Part shown: piece after piece, positions 8,718-17,604 of the stretch
How the letters are laid out: the number at the start of each line of letters is the position of its first letter
Numbering within the stretch: the first letter of the stretch is position 1
NCBI GenBank assembly: GCA_023957835.1
Contig: JAMLGP010000001.1
Location: forward strand, 1,915,575-1,979,574
Length of the DNA stretch: 64,000 nt
From: Homoserinimonas sp.
GTDB lineage: Bacteria > Actinomycetota > Actinomycetes > Actinomycetales > Microbacteriaceae
Direction: 5' to 3'
The notes under the pieces: model-generated
Databases searched by the model: none
Seen by the model: only the letters and a program-made list of their open reading frames with translations
What the model was told of the DNA's origin: nothing
Program-made: the position numbers and the translations under genes

Positions 8718-9566
8718 GTGCTGACGGACAAGGATCGCGACGAGGTCATGCCACCAAGACACGATGGCGGACTGGTCTGGCACTACGCGAACGCCGAGGC
8801 GCTCAAGGGGATTCTTGAGGCGCACGCGATCTGGGCGTCCTGCGTGCAGTCGCTCAATGATGACCAGGAGATTCTCTTCGGTATCGATCTCATTCGCGGT
8901 TCGGTCCGGGATGCGTCGAAGGATGCACAGAGATGGGTCGGCGGAATGTCTGAGGAGCTCGCTGCTCAGGTTCTTGCTGACTCGTTCGTCGTGAGCGCGA
9001 GCATCGACGGAGACTCTGAGCACCTGCGCGATAGCTACGGCGCATATGTGCTCGGATTTGATGCGGCGACCGAGCTCACTAAGCAACCCGCGACATCGAA
9101 CTTGGCTGCGACCACGGCCTGGCAGGACCCGCGGTTCGCGTCCGGATGGAGGAGAGTCATCTACGGCATCCCGGACGGCCTGGTGCACGCGAGCAAGGTA
9201 GTTGCTGCGCTGGAAGAACTGGCCAGGGACAACACTTGTGCCAACGCTGAGGCGATTGCGAAAGCAGCATACGAACTCATCGTGCGCGGCGCTGCATATC
9301 TGAAGTCTGAGCCCTGGCGAGTCGAGCAAGAAGTCAGGCTCTTCGGTCGAGCATCGCTGTCCGAAACACCCGTCAGCATGCGTGTCCGGGGTGATGAGTT
9401 CGTTCGTTTCCTTCAAGTGACTTCGTCCACCACTGGGTCTGGGCCGCTCCCGCTTCGTAAGGTCCGGCCTCCGCGCGTGCCTGTTCGCTCTTACTCGGCA
9501 TCCGCGAAAGGTGTTCGCGAGATGCTCGATTCCGCCGGATATCAAGCGGTTCAGGTGCTGGCATGA
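8718..9566 (+). CDS. DUF2971 domain protein
   Basis: A 282-residue protein from GTG 8718, one base after the Mod 2 stop; an internal ATG at 8748 is an alternative. Early motifs VWHYANAEALKGIL and IWASCVQSLNDDQEI, and later EPWRVEQEVRLF, match what I know of DUF2971, a family with no firm biochemical role that is common in defence islands. The conserved Tyr, Asn-Asp and Glu residues suggest an enzyme active site, but this is not established. It overlaps the downstream res gene by 4 bases (ATGA), so it is probably coupled to it in translation and may be an accessory sensor or effector of the restriction complex. Confidence 0.7.
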   Translation: MLTDKDRDEVMPPRHDGGLVWHYANAEALKGILEAHAIWASCVQSLNDDQEILFGIDLIRGSVRDASKDAQRWVGGMSEELAAQVLADSFVVSASIDGDSEHLRDSYGAYVLGFDAATELTKQPATSNLAATTAWQDPRFASGWRRVIYGIPDGLVHASKVVAALEELARDNTCANAEAIAKAAYELIVRGAAYLKSEPWRVEQEVRLFGRASLSETPVSMRVRGDEFVRFLQVTSSTTGSGPLPLRKVRPPRVPVRSYSASAKGVREMLDSAGYQAVQVLA

Positions 9567-12500
9567 AGCTCCAGTTCAAGGTTCAGCAGTATCAGACGGA
9601 GGCAGTCGACGCGGTCGTCGATGTGTTCACCGGGCAGCCATATGCCGACGGGGTGAAGTACCGCATCGACCCCGGTAAGGAAGCCGAGCTGACACTGCTG
9701 GATGACGCTGGTCTGCGTAATGCGGAGCTTGCCCTCACATCCGCACAGCTCCTGGAGAACGTACACGGAGTGCAGCGAGCGCGGGGGTTGACGCTGTCGA
9801 AAGGACTCAAAGACCCGGTGAAGGTGTCAGCGGCTCCGATCAATCTCGACATCGAGATGGAGACGGGCACCGGCAAGACCTACGTCTACATCAAGACGAT
9901 CATGGAGTTGCACAAGCGGTACGGGTGGTCGAAGTACATCGTTGTCGTGCCGTCGATCGCGATTCGCGAGGGTGTGAAGAAGTCGTTCGACATCACCGCA
10001 GAACACTTTCAGCAGCTTTACGGCACCAAGCCTCGCACGTTTATCTACAACTCTTCGCGGCTGCACGAGTTAGAGCGGTTCTCGTCCGACTCAGGCGTGC
10101 AGGTGATGATCATTAACATCCAGGCATTCAATGCCACCGGTAACGACGCCCGCCGTATCTACGAGGTTCTCGACGACTTCCAGTCACGCAAGCCGATCGA
10201 CGTGATTGCAGCGAACCGACCGATCCTGATCATCGACGAACCGCAGAAGATCGAAGGTGATTTCAAGAAGCCGTCGAGGTCACTCGAAGCACTCGCGCGC
10301 TTCAACGCGCTCTTCGCGCTTCGTTACTCCGCGACGCACAAGATCGAGCGCACCAAGGTGCACCGTCTTGATGCGGTTGACGCATACAACCAGAAGCTCG
10401 TGAAGAAGATCGCGGTGCGCGGCATTACGGTCAAACACTTGGCCGGAAGCACCGCCTACTTGTACGTTGACGGGCTGGAAGTCGGCAAGGGCGCGGACTT
10501 CCCGAAGGCACGCGTCGAGCTGGAGGTGCAGACCAGCCAGGGCATCAAGCGGCAGGTGAAGCGGCTGAGCCAAGGCATGAACTTGCACGACATCTCCGGC
10601 GGGATCGAAGCATACAAGGGCTTATTCATCCGGGACATTGACGCCAACCGCGACATCATCGAACTGAGCAACGGCAGCACAATCGGTGCAGGCGAAGTCA
10701 CCGAGGATGTGTCTGAGGATCAGAAGCGGCGGATCCAAATCCGAGAGGTAATTCGCGCCCACCTCGACAAAGAGCGCGAGCTATTCGCGCAAGGCATCAA
10801 GGTACTGTCACTGTTCTTCATCGATGAGGTCGCCAAATACCGTGACTATGACCGGGAGGACACCCTCGGCGAATACGCGCGTGTGTTTGAGGAGGAGTAC
10901 GACGCGGTGCTCGCTGACTACCTCAGCCACCTCGATCTCGATGAGGCCGCCAAGCGGTACCGCGCGCATGTCGAGGCAATCTCGGTGCGACGGACGCACG
11001 AAGGCTACTTCTCGATCGATAAGAAATCCGGTCGTCAGGTCGATGGATCTGTGAAGAAGACCGGAGAAACCGCTGGGCTCTCGGATGATGTCGATGCCTA
11101 CGACCTGATCCTGAAAGACAAGGAGCGGCTGCTGTCGTTCGAAGAGCCGGTGCGGTTCATCTGGTCGCACTCGGCGCTGCGTGAGGGCTGGGACAACCCG
11201 AACGTGTTCGTAATGGGAATGCTCAAGAAGAGCGACAACACGACAACGCGGCGGCAGGAGATCGGCCGAGGGCTGCGCCTGTCGGTCGATCAGCACGGTG
11301 AGCGCATGGACAACCCGGTAACCGTGCACGACATCAACGAGCTGACCGTCGTCACCGACGAGTCGTACACCGAGTTCGTTACGGCGCTGCAGAAGGAGAT
11401 CATCGAGTCGCTGTCGGCACGACCGCAGAAGGCTACAGCGGAGTTCTTCGCCGGTCGTACCGTCGAGCATCCCGCAACTGGGGAGAAGGTTGCCATCTCG
11501 CTCGATCAGGCGAAGCAGCTCCAACATTGGCTCACCGTAAATGAATTCATCGATTACGAGCAGCACCTCACCGAGAAGTGGGACGCTCGCGCTGAGATTG
11601 AGATGCCGCCGATGCCCGCTGGGCTGGAGGAGTACCACTATCAGGTCGCGGAACTTATTGACTCGCTGCGGCTCAATGTGCCGAAACCGACCGACGGTCG
11701 CAAGCCGAAGAAGATTCCGTTCAATGAGGTGAACTTCAAGAAGCGCGAGTTTCAGGAGCTGTGGGGCCGAATCAACCACAAGGCTGTCTACCAAGTCGAG
11801 TTCGATTCCGCCGAGCTGATCGCCAACTGTATCCGTGTGCTCGACACGTCGCTTCATGTCACCGTTATGCAGTACCTCGTCGAGAGCGGCAAGCAGATTG
11901 TCGGTCTCGAAGTGGAGCAGCTTCAGGCAGGCACGGGTTTCAAGGTGTCTGAAACAAGAGTTGAACACTCGGCCGTTTCGGCGGGCTCGACCGTCAAGTA
12001 CGACCTCCTCGGTGAGGTTGCGGAGAAAACGCAACTCACGCGGCGCACTTGCGCGGCGATTCTCACCGGCATCAACCCCGACACCTTCACAAAGTTCAAG
12101 CAGAATCCTGAACAGTTCATAACAGAGGCTGCCCGGCTTATCAACGAGCAGAAGGCCACTGTGATTGTGGAGCACCTCAGCTACGATCCGCTCGACGGTC
12201 GTTACGACTCCGCGATCTTCACAGAGAACCAGACTGCCCAAGACCTTGCGAACGCGGGCGAGAAGCTGAAGAAGAGTGTTTACGAGTACGTCGTCACCGA
12301 CTCGAAGGTCGAACGGTCATTCGTCGAGAAACTCGATGTCAGCGACGAGGTCGTCGTGTATTCGAAGTTACCCCGTGGGTTCTTCATCCCGACCCCGGTT
12401 GGCGACTACAACCCCGACTGGGCCATTGCCTTCCGCGACGACACTACGAAGATTAAACATGTGTACTTCGTTGCCGAGACTAAAGGCTCCATGTCGACTC

Positions 12501-12643
12501 TCCAGCTCAAAGGCATTGAGCAGGCCAAGATCGAGTGCGCCCGCAAGTTCTTTGCTTCGCTAAATAACAAGGCCGGGCACGAGGGTGTGAAGTACGGTGT
12601 CGTTGATTCGTACGACAAGCTCCTGCAGCTCGTGGGGGTGTGA
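9563..12643 (+). CDS. Type III-like restriction subunit (Res): helicase-nuclease
   Basis: A 1026-residue protein with the two halves expected of a type III Res subunit. The N-terminal superfamily 2 ATPase has Walker A TGTGKT (101-106) and a DEPQ box (225-228) in place of DEAH, plus IGRGLRL as a motif VI-like element near 570. The C-terminal end carries a PD-(D/E)XK nuclease: D952 in NPDW, then E972 and K974 in AETKG. Translocation would be driven by ATP and cutting would need contact with a Mod subunit (family knowledge). It overlaps DUF2971 by 4 bases. One Res with two Mod proteins suggests that Res can be guided to two different targets. Confidence 0.9.
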   Translation: MKLQFKVQQYQTEAVDAVVDVFTGQPYADGVKYRIDPGKEAELTLLDDAGLRNAELALTSAQLLENVHGVQRARGLTLSKGLKDPVKVSAAPINLDIEMETGTGKTYVYIKTIMELHKRYGWSKYIVVVPSIAIREGVKKSFDITAEHFQQLYGTKPRTFIYNSSRLHELERFSSDSGVQVMIINIQAFNATGNDARRIYEVLDDFQSRKPIDVIAANRPILIIDEPQKIEGDFKKPSRSLEALARFNALFALRYSATHKIERTKVHRLDAVDAYNQKLVKKIAVRGITVKHLAGSTAYLYVDGLEVGKGADFPKARVELEVQTSQGIKRQVKRLSQGMNLHDISGGIEAYKGLFIRDIDANRDIIELSNGSTIGAGEVTEDVSEDQKRRIQIREVIRAHLDKERELFAQGIKVLSLFFIDEVAKYRDYDREDTLGEYARVFEEEYDAVLADYLSHLDLDEAAKRYRAHVEAISVRRTHEGYFSIDKKSGRQVDGSVKKTGETAGLSDDVDAYDLILKDKERLLSFEEPVRFIWSHSALREGWDNPNVFVMGMLKKSDNTTTRRQEIGRGLRLSVDQHGERMDNPVTVHDINELTVVTDESYTEFVTALQKEIIESLSARPQKATAEFFAGRTVEHPATGEKVAISLDQAKQLQHWLTVNEFIDYEQHLTEKWDARAEIEMPPMPAGLEEYHYQVAELIDSLRLNVPKPTDGRKPKKIPFNEVNFKKREFQELWGRINHKAVYQVEFDSAELIANCIRVLDTSLHVTVMQYLVESGKQIVGLEVEQLQAGTGFKVSETRVEHSAVSAGSTVKYDLLGEVAEKTQLTRRTCAAILTGINPDTFTKFKQNPEQFITEAARLINEQKATVIVEHLSYDPLDGRYDSAIFTENQTAQDLANAGEKLKKSVYEYVVTDSKVERSFVEKLDVSDEVVVYSKLPRGFFIPTPVGDYNPDWAIAFRDDTTKIKHVYFVAETKGSMSTLQLKGIEQAKIECARKFFASLNNKAGHEGVKYGVVDSYDKLLQLVGV

Positions 12644-12646
12644 CTA

Positions 12647-13462
12647 GTGGGGTCGTTGGCCGAGGCCGATACGCGGGAGACGCCTGAACAGGTTGCTGAT
12701 GCCAAAGCGAAGATCGAGCCACTGAGTGCACGACTTCTGCGCGTTATGAACAAGGTTAAGGTGCCTCTGGAACCGGAAGAGGGCAGCCCGCTGGCGCGCC
12801 TCGATGAGATGACTACGCCGTTCAAGACTTCGGAGTTAGTGATTTCAAATCTCAACGTTGGTATCGACAACCTGTTCACTTTCTTCCGCTATTTCAAGAA
12901 GACCAACGAGTTGCCAATGCTGGCTCACTACGGGCTGATCCGATCCGCCATCGAAGCCACGTCATATGGCCTTTGGGTGTTGGCCGGGAAGCAACAGGCG
13001 GCTGCTTCGAGGACGCTCCGGATCGCGCGCGTGGACCAAGAGAACGCTCGGAAACTTTTCAAAGCCCTCGGTGATTCTATGTGGGACACTGACGAAATGC
13101 AGGGCCGGGCGCGCGAGCGGCATGACGCCCTAAGCGGGATTGATAGCTCTGACGTTGATAAGTCGGTGCAGGCGACGAACATAATCTTGGCGGTAGAGCA
13201 GCACTTTGAGCAACGCGCTGCGCTCACGGGGCTGCACGTCTGGCGGTCGACGAGCGGGCTAACCCACGGGAGCCCAGCGGCGATGGTCGCACTCCTGGAA
13301 CGCGCGCCAGACGGGACACGAACTTCACGAATGGTGTGGTCGGTTGAGTCTCTGGAGACTGCGATCGAGAATATTGAGGCACTCCTGACACGTATCGAGG
13401 ACTTGCGAATTGCCCGCCCCCGACCTCGAGGAGGGACAGCACGAGTGCCGAGCCAGAGGTAA
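12647..13462 (+). CDS. Hypothetical protein at the end of the restriction operon
   Basis: A 271-residue protein from a GTG 3 bases after the res stop, so almost certainly co-transcribed with it. The sequence is mainly helical and soluble. Notable stretches are ELVISNLNVGIDNLFTFFRYF (residues ~65-85), YGLIRSAIEATSYGLWVLAG (about 100-120) and HVWRSTSGLTHGSP (about 203-217). The 'RSAIEA' and 'HG' pattern resembles helical proteins of the HEPN/DUF5677 type, but I cannot assign it. The last residues (PRPRGGTARVPSQR) overlap the start of the next, broken gene. Its place suggests a further subunit or an effector of the restriction system. Confidence 0.65.
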   Translation: MGSLAEADTRETPEQVADAKAKIEPLSARLLRVMNKVKVPLEPEEGSPLARLDEMTTPFKTSELVISNLNVGIDNLFTFFRYFKKTNELPMLAHYGLIRSAIEATSYGLWVLAGKQQAAASRTLRIARVDQENARKLFKALGDSMWDTDEMQGRARERHDALSGIDSSDVDKSVQATNIILAVEQHFEQRAALTGLHVWRSTSGLTHGSPAAMVALLERAPDGTRTSRMVWSVESLETAIENIEALLTRIEDLRIARPRPRGGTARVPSQR

Positions 13463-13728
13463 GGCGTCTCCGTGACGAACTGGTCAAGCTCCGCGAGCAG
13501 ATCAGCGAGGAGTCGAGTACCGTTGCGAGCAAGCGCAAGTCGGAGGCAGATGCTAGGGCTCAGGCAACTCGCCCGGGATTGTCTTCAACGATTCAGAGCA
13601 AGTTGAGAGACGCTGATCGTTACGAGAATGCAGCCATTGCGGTCAAGAAGAAGCGTGCCGAGTTGGGGCGCAGGGCCGCGACCAAAGAGAGTACTCTGGC
13701 TGCGTCTCGGGGGGAGCAGGAAAAATAA
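13445..13728 (+). pseudogene. Broken gene with N-terminal coiled coil, possibly of a TIR-type protein
   Basis: A GTG at 13445 with an AGGAGGGA ribosome site opens a frame that stops after five codons. One missing base near 13455 restores a frame running to 13728 with EVRRLRDELVKLREQI, KRKSEADARAQA and DRYENAAIAVKKKRAEL. This is a Lys/Arg/Glu-rich coiled coil like the N-terminal part of some bacterial proteins that carry a TIR domain further on. That domain is absent: the frame ends at TAA and runs into the remnant of an unrelated gene. So the gene is both frameshifted and truncated. The TIR assignment rests on resemblance of the coiled coil only. Confidence 0.45.
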
Positions 13729-13759
13729 CAAGCTGTCATACAGAAGAAGGCGACTAGAC

Positions 13760-14234
13760 CTAAAGGATATAGGGAAAGTTCAGGCCATTAAGAACGTCGA
13801 ACTCCTGCAGGAAGCGCACAAGCCCTTTCGAGTCGGGATTCGACGTGCTTCGTTTGATCGCGAACTTTCGTCGTACTCGGGCTCGGTGTAGCTGTAGACG
13901 TGGGCGAACGCCCCCTCGCCAACCATCTTGGGCCGGACACGCTGACGGCAGCCGGCCAGCAAGACGTGCGTCTCAGAGCTGGCGAACACCGGCACCGGCT
14001 CGTGCTCATCGACGTTGATGCCTGTGAAGTCGTAACGGATCGTGCTCTCGCCAGAGCGGGTCAGGAGGAAGGCATAGTCCAGGTTTGCTTGGTAGTGGTT
14101 CCGGAGTGTCAACTTGGTGCCGATGCGCTTCAGTGCTGCCTGCGTGCTCTTGGCCTTCTCGATATGAGGTCGAGCAGCTCGCGGCTCTGATCGACGTTGT
14201 AGTGATGATTGTTGACCCGCTACTTGGTGTTCAT
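13760..14234 (-). pseudogene. Remnant of a Ser/Thr protein kinase-like gene
   Basis: Read on the minus strand from ATG 14232-14234, the remnant shows an N-terminal region (QSRELLDLI, then STQAALKRIGTKLTLRNHYQ) followed by a kinase glycine-rich loop (GEGAFAHVYSY) and, after a frame change, FAIKR, matching the P-loop and the ATP-binding Lys of protein kinases. There are at least three lesions: a TAG at codon 5, a frame change near 14160, and a one-base loss near 13875. The frame ends at a TAG (13760-13762), before the catalytic loop. The gene cannot make an active kinase. Its truncated end meets the truncated end of the coiled-coil remnant, so a deletion probably fused two defence genes here. 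Confidence 0.6.
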
Positions 14235-14477
14235 GAACGTAAGAGGGTGTTTAGCCGCTCGTGAGGGTGTGCCATCGCCAGACCGACAGGCTTGGGAACG
14301 TCCTAGAAGCACCCAATCGCCTCGTAAACCGGCATCTGATGAACCCGAGCGAGCAGGTCAGCTCGCGTGAGTTCTTCAGGAGTGGTCACCGCCTCAACTC
14401 CCGAACACCAAGCGGTCACTTGCAGATTCTCCCGAAGGGGTGCGGAGTATTTTGATTGCCGAGCGCAGACCCGAGAG
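14235..14477. other. Decayed stretch between two pseudogenes
   Basis: No intact gene. On the minus strand one frame encodes ENLQVTAWCSGVEAVTTPEE and then LTRADLLARVHQMPVYEAIG up to a stop at 14303, which looks like protein but has no start or recognisable family. It is best read as another gene remnant. Confidence 0.4.
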
Positions 14478-16464
14478 TCAGTTTTCGACCTCAATAGGTG
14501 GCAAGAGATCGGAATACTGCTCACGGAGGAACGCGAGCCCTTCGGGTAGCGAGGGGTCATGCTCCAGCGCGGAGGTGACAAACTCGAGCCGACGCTTGTT
14601 CTCGTCGATGATGTCGCGCCAGCGACGCACATAGGTGCGAACGAGCGGGTGTCCGGCCTTTTTCTCAGCCTCGAACAGCAACCCGAGTTCACGATTCTCG
14701 TTCTTGATGCTGTTGTTCACGACTTCGTCGAAGTCGGTCACAACAAGGATGAAGTCGTAGATTGCCTGGTCGCTGGCAAACGCCGCGTTGACTGCGACGG
14801 CGTTGGCGTAGTCCTCGACCTGATCGCGCTCCCTACGCCCTGCCGTGATGTCCGGCGCCTTGAGTTCTACGACAAGATGCCGGATGCCGATCGTGCTCCT
14901 GGAACTTGGCCGCGAGGTGGAGGTCGGCGCGGCCGGTCTTGCCATCCCAGCGCTTGACAGGCTCGACTCCCTTGACCGGCAGTCCTTCAAGCTTGAGGTG
15001 CGTGCGCAGCAACTCGGTCAGCCCACGCTCGCTGTTCATGAGGTGGTACTCCTCGCCGAAAATCCAGAGCTCGCGTTCTAGGAGCTTGTGGAGGTGGTCG
15101 CGCTCGCCAACCTCGCCGGACTCGTCGGGGTCGAAGAGCAGGTGCTCAAGGCCGGCCAAGAACTTGTTCCGACCTGTGACCAAGTTGGCCGAGCGGATAA
15201 TGCTCGCCAGGGTCGTCTCACTCAGCAGGCGGGTCAGCGCATTGCGGTCGACCTCCGAGAGCGCGACATACTCACTAAGCAGCGCCCCGAGGTTGTCAGG
15301 GTCGGTCCGCAGCGCATCGCGTACCAATGTGAGAACTACTTGCGCGCCGGATTTGCCCTTGGAGATCTGCGGCACGATTGCGCTCGAAACCACGTCGAAT
15401 ACCGCTCGCTCGGCCTTCTCAGCTCCCGTCTTGGCCTCGCCCTTGTATGGGTAGACGCCGGTCTGCTTCCACTGCTGGACCTGCTCTCGACGCTTGTCCC
15501 GACGCCTCGTGGCAAAATGCTCCCGAATAGCTGTCTGTGCCGAGCGCCAGATGCTACCCGAGACATCGTCTGCGAGGTCTCCAAGTCCGAGCATTGAGAG
15601 CGACTCGTCATCGAAGCCCGGCCAGGTAATGTAGGCCGAGTACGGCAGGAGACTCTCGATCTCGCTGCCCGGTGCTTCGTGAAGGAAGTGATGATCGTCT
15701 TTCCCGAAGTACAGAGCGCGGTGCTTCCCTGTTCGCCACTCGATGATGCGGAGGGTGAAGGTCTCGGGCGGTTTGTCGTCGAAAGCAACTGTCAGGGTCG
15801 TGTCGTGGAGAATTTCCTGCGCCGGGTCCAAGGTCGCACCGTCGTAAGTCACGGAGAGGCCGGTGTCGTTCAGCAATGCCGGCGCGAAGTGGGCACGCAG
15901 CGTCGGCAGCGCGCCTTCCGACGAGAGCACATTGAGGCTGCGCTCCTGCTCGTTGTGCGCCGAAACGCGTGTACCCGTCTTGGCCGCGGTCGACGGTTGG
16001 GCATCCCAGTGGAAGACATGCCCACTGTCACGGTTGCCTTCGATAGTCACCGTCTCATGTGCCCCGGCGGTGTTCACGCTCTCGCAAACCCACGTCACTC
16101 GCGAGCCGAGCGCGAAGGCGCGGAGGCGCCCCTCGCCTAACTTGCCGTGAAGGCCACGCTTGCCGTTCTTCGTCGTGGTGCTTAGCGCCTTCCACGAGCC
16201 GCCGATTCGCCCGAAAGTCGGCTCGACCTCGTCGGAGCTGATGCCATGGCCGTCGTCTTCGACGATGACGGCCTCAATAGCGCCCAGATCCGATCTCCGA
16301 AAGAGAACGCGGACATTGTCGGCTTCGCCGTCGATCGAGTTCCAGACCAGCTCAACAACTGCGCGGATCGGATCGCGTTCACGCGCTAGACGCGTCACCA
16401 GGTCACCACTGGCCTGGAGAATCAGGTCTTTCACAAGACTCACTCTAGAGAAGTCCGGCGACAT
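14478..16464 (-). pseudogene. GHKL-type ATPase gene split by a frameshift
   Basis: From ATG 16462-16464 (MSPDFSRVSLVKDLI) the gene encodes an HSP90/MutL/histidine-kinase-like ATPase: N-box ELVWNSID, G1 VEDDGHGI, and G2-like GGSWK with GLHGKLGEGR. The frame is lost near 14893-14900; the first frame ends at 14833, while the missing C-terminal part (IRHLVVELKAPDI, a D/ExK-like patch, to IEVEN at 14478) continues in the next frame. The join 'DLHLAAKFQE' to 'IGIRHLVVELKAPD' reads smoothly, with 'D..H...VELK' resembling a nuclease core. So this was an ATPase-nuclease-like defence protein of about 660 residues. It is either a real one-base loss or a sequencing error. Confidence 0.65.
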
Positions 16465-16758
16465 AACTAGGGAAGGTGAGTGGTCGTCAGCGTGCTTGGG
16501 GTAGCTCTCCAAAGTGAGCGCTTGCACGTTCCGAATAACGACTCTCTAGGCCCCTGATGAAAGTTCGGGAGAAGTGGCGGAACGTGAGTTGGTGATGCCG
16601 AAGCCTCGCAGACTGACGCTTGCATTTGATGCGCCTTCAGACACACCGTGATGCGTATCAACCGGGTACGTCGAAATCATCCCCTTGGGTCGCTAACCTG
16701 AACAAAACTGGTCGCTGACTATGGGGGACAGCCTCCTTGTCGTAATGAAGCAGGAGCG

Positions 16759-17604
16759 ATGGCGTTGCCCGTATTGCAGTTCCGAGTTCGCATCACGGGG
16801 GAGCATGTGCCTCTGGACGTTCTGTGTGCGGGCTACGAGTTGCGCGAATGGCGTGCGGAGGCGCTCGTAGGAGACCTGTTTGACCGACACCTGCTGTCCT
16901 TTGCGCTGAGCTATAGCGAGCATGAGTCTGTCAACGGTGCCACGGCGATGCAGTCGATCCGTGATGCCGCGATGTCTGTCTACGCCTCAGACAAGTACCG
17001 ACTTCGAGGAGAATTCGGCGAGATGTTGCTTCACGGCGCACTGATCGATTTCTACGGGGCAGCGCCGGTGGTGAGCAAGATCTATTACGAAGACTCGGCA
17101 AATGATGTCGTCAAAGGTTTCGACAGTGTGCATCTCGTCGCGGAAGGCGAGAGCGTCCATATTTGGCTCGGTGAAGCAAAGTTCTATAACGAACTTGGCG
17201 CTGCAATGCGGAGTGCTTTAGAAGATATCGAGAAACACCTCGCCGCGGACTTCCTTCGCAAAGAGTTCATATTTATCGCGCGAAAGGTAGACCAAACCTG
17301 GCCGGATGCCGACACATTCAAGGCTCTGATCTCACGGGCGCGTAGCCTCGATGAGATAGCAGCTTCGATTGTCATGCCCATCTTCCTCACCTACGACAGT
17401 GAGGCTGTCGGCCAGAGCGATGTCGTCGACCCCTCATATATTGAGGCAATCACCCAGGAGGCCGAGGAAGCGCTGAGTTCGTTCGAGCGAGGGTTGACGA
17501 AGCCGCTCGATGTGGAAATCCGGGTGATCCTCGTTCCGCTCAAGAGTAAAGAAGATTTGGTCAGGCTGATGCACGAGAAGCTTAAGAAGCTGCAGGAGAT
17601 ATAA
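16759..17604 (+). CDS. hamA: Hachiman system nuclease HamA (DUF1837)
   Basis: A 281-residue protein with the features of HamA: about 110 residues leading to a PD-(D/E)XK-like nuclease core with D122 (GFDS) and E139-x-K141 (LGEAK). In Hachiman systems HamA is held inactive by the helicase HamB and degrades DNA once HamB senses damaged or invading DNA (published family knowledge). The start ATG has AGGAG close upstream. The hamB ATG overlaps the hamA stop (TAATG), so the two are coupled in translation and made in a fixed ratio. The 294 bases upstream contain no other gene and must hold the promoter. All catalytic residues are present, so the system looks functional. Confidence 0.85.
   Translation: MALPVLQFRVRITGEHVPLDVLCAGYELREWRAEALVGDLFDRHLLSFALSYSEHESVNGATAMQSIRDAAMSVYASDKYRLRGEFGEMLLHGALIDFYGAAPVVSKIYYEDSANDVVKGFDSVHLVAEGESVHIWLGEAKFYNELGAAMRSALEDIEKHLAADFLRKEFIFIARKVDQTWPDADTFKALISRARSLDEIAASIVMPIFLTYDSEAVGQSDVVDPSYIEAITQEAEEALSSFERGLTKPLDVEIRVILVPLKSKEDLVRLMHEKLKKLQEI

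Noticed and set aside
10808..12241. Open frame of 477 codons on the minus strand opposite res
   Set aside because: Antisense to the Res helicase-nuclease, Leu/Val/Arg-rich and without any recognisable domain.
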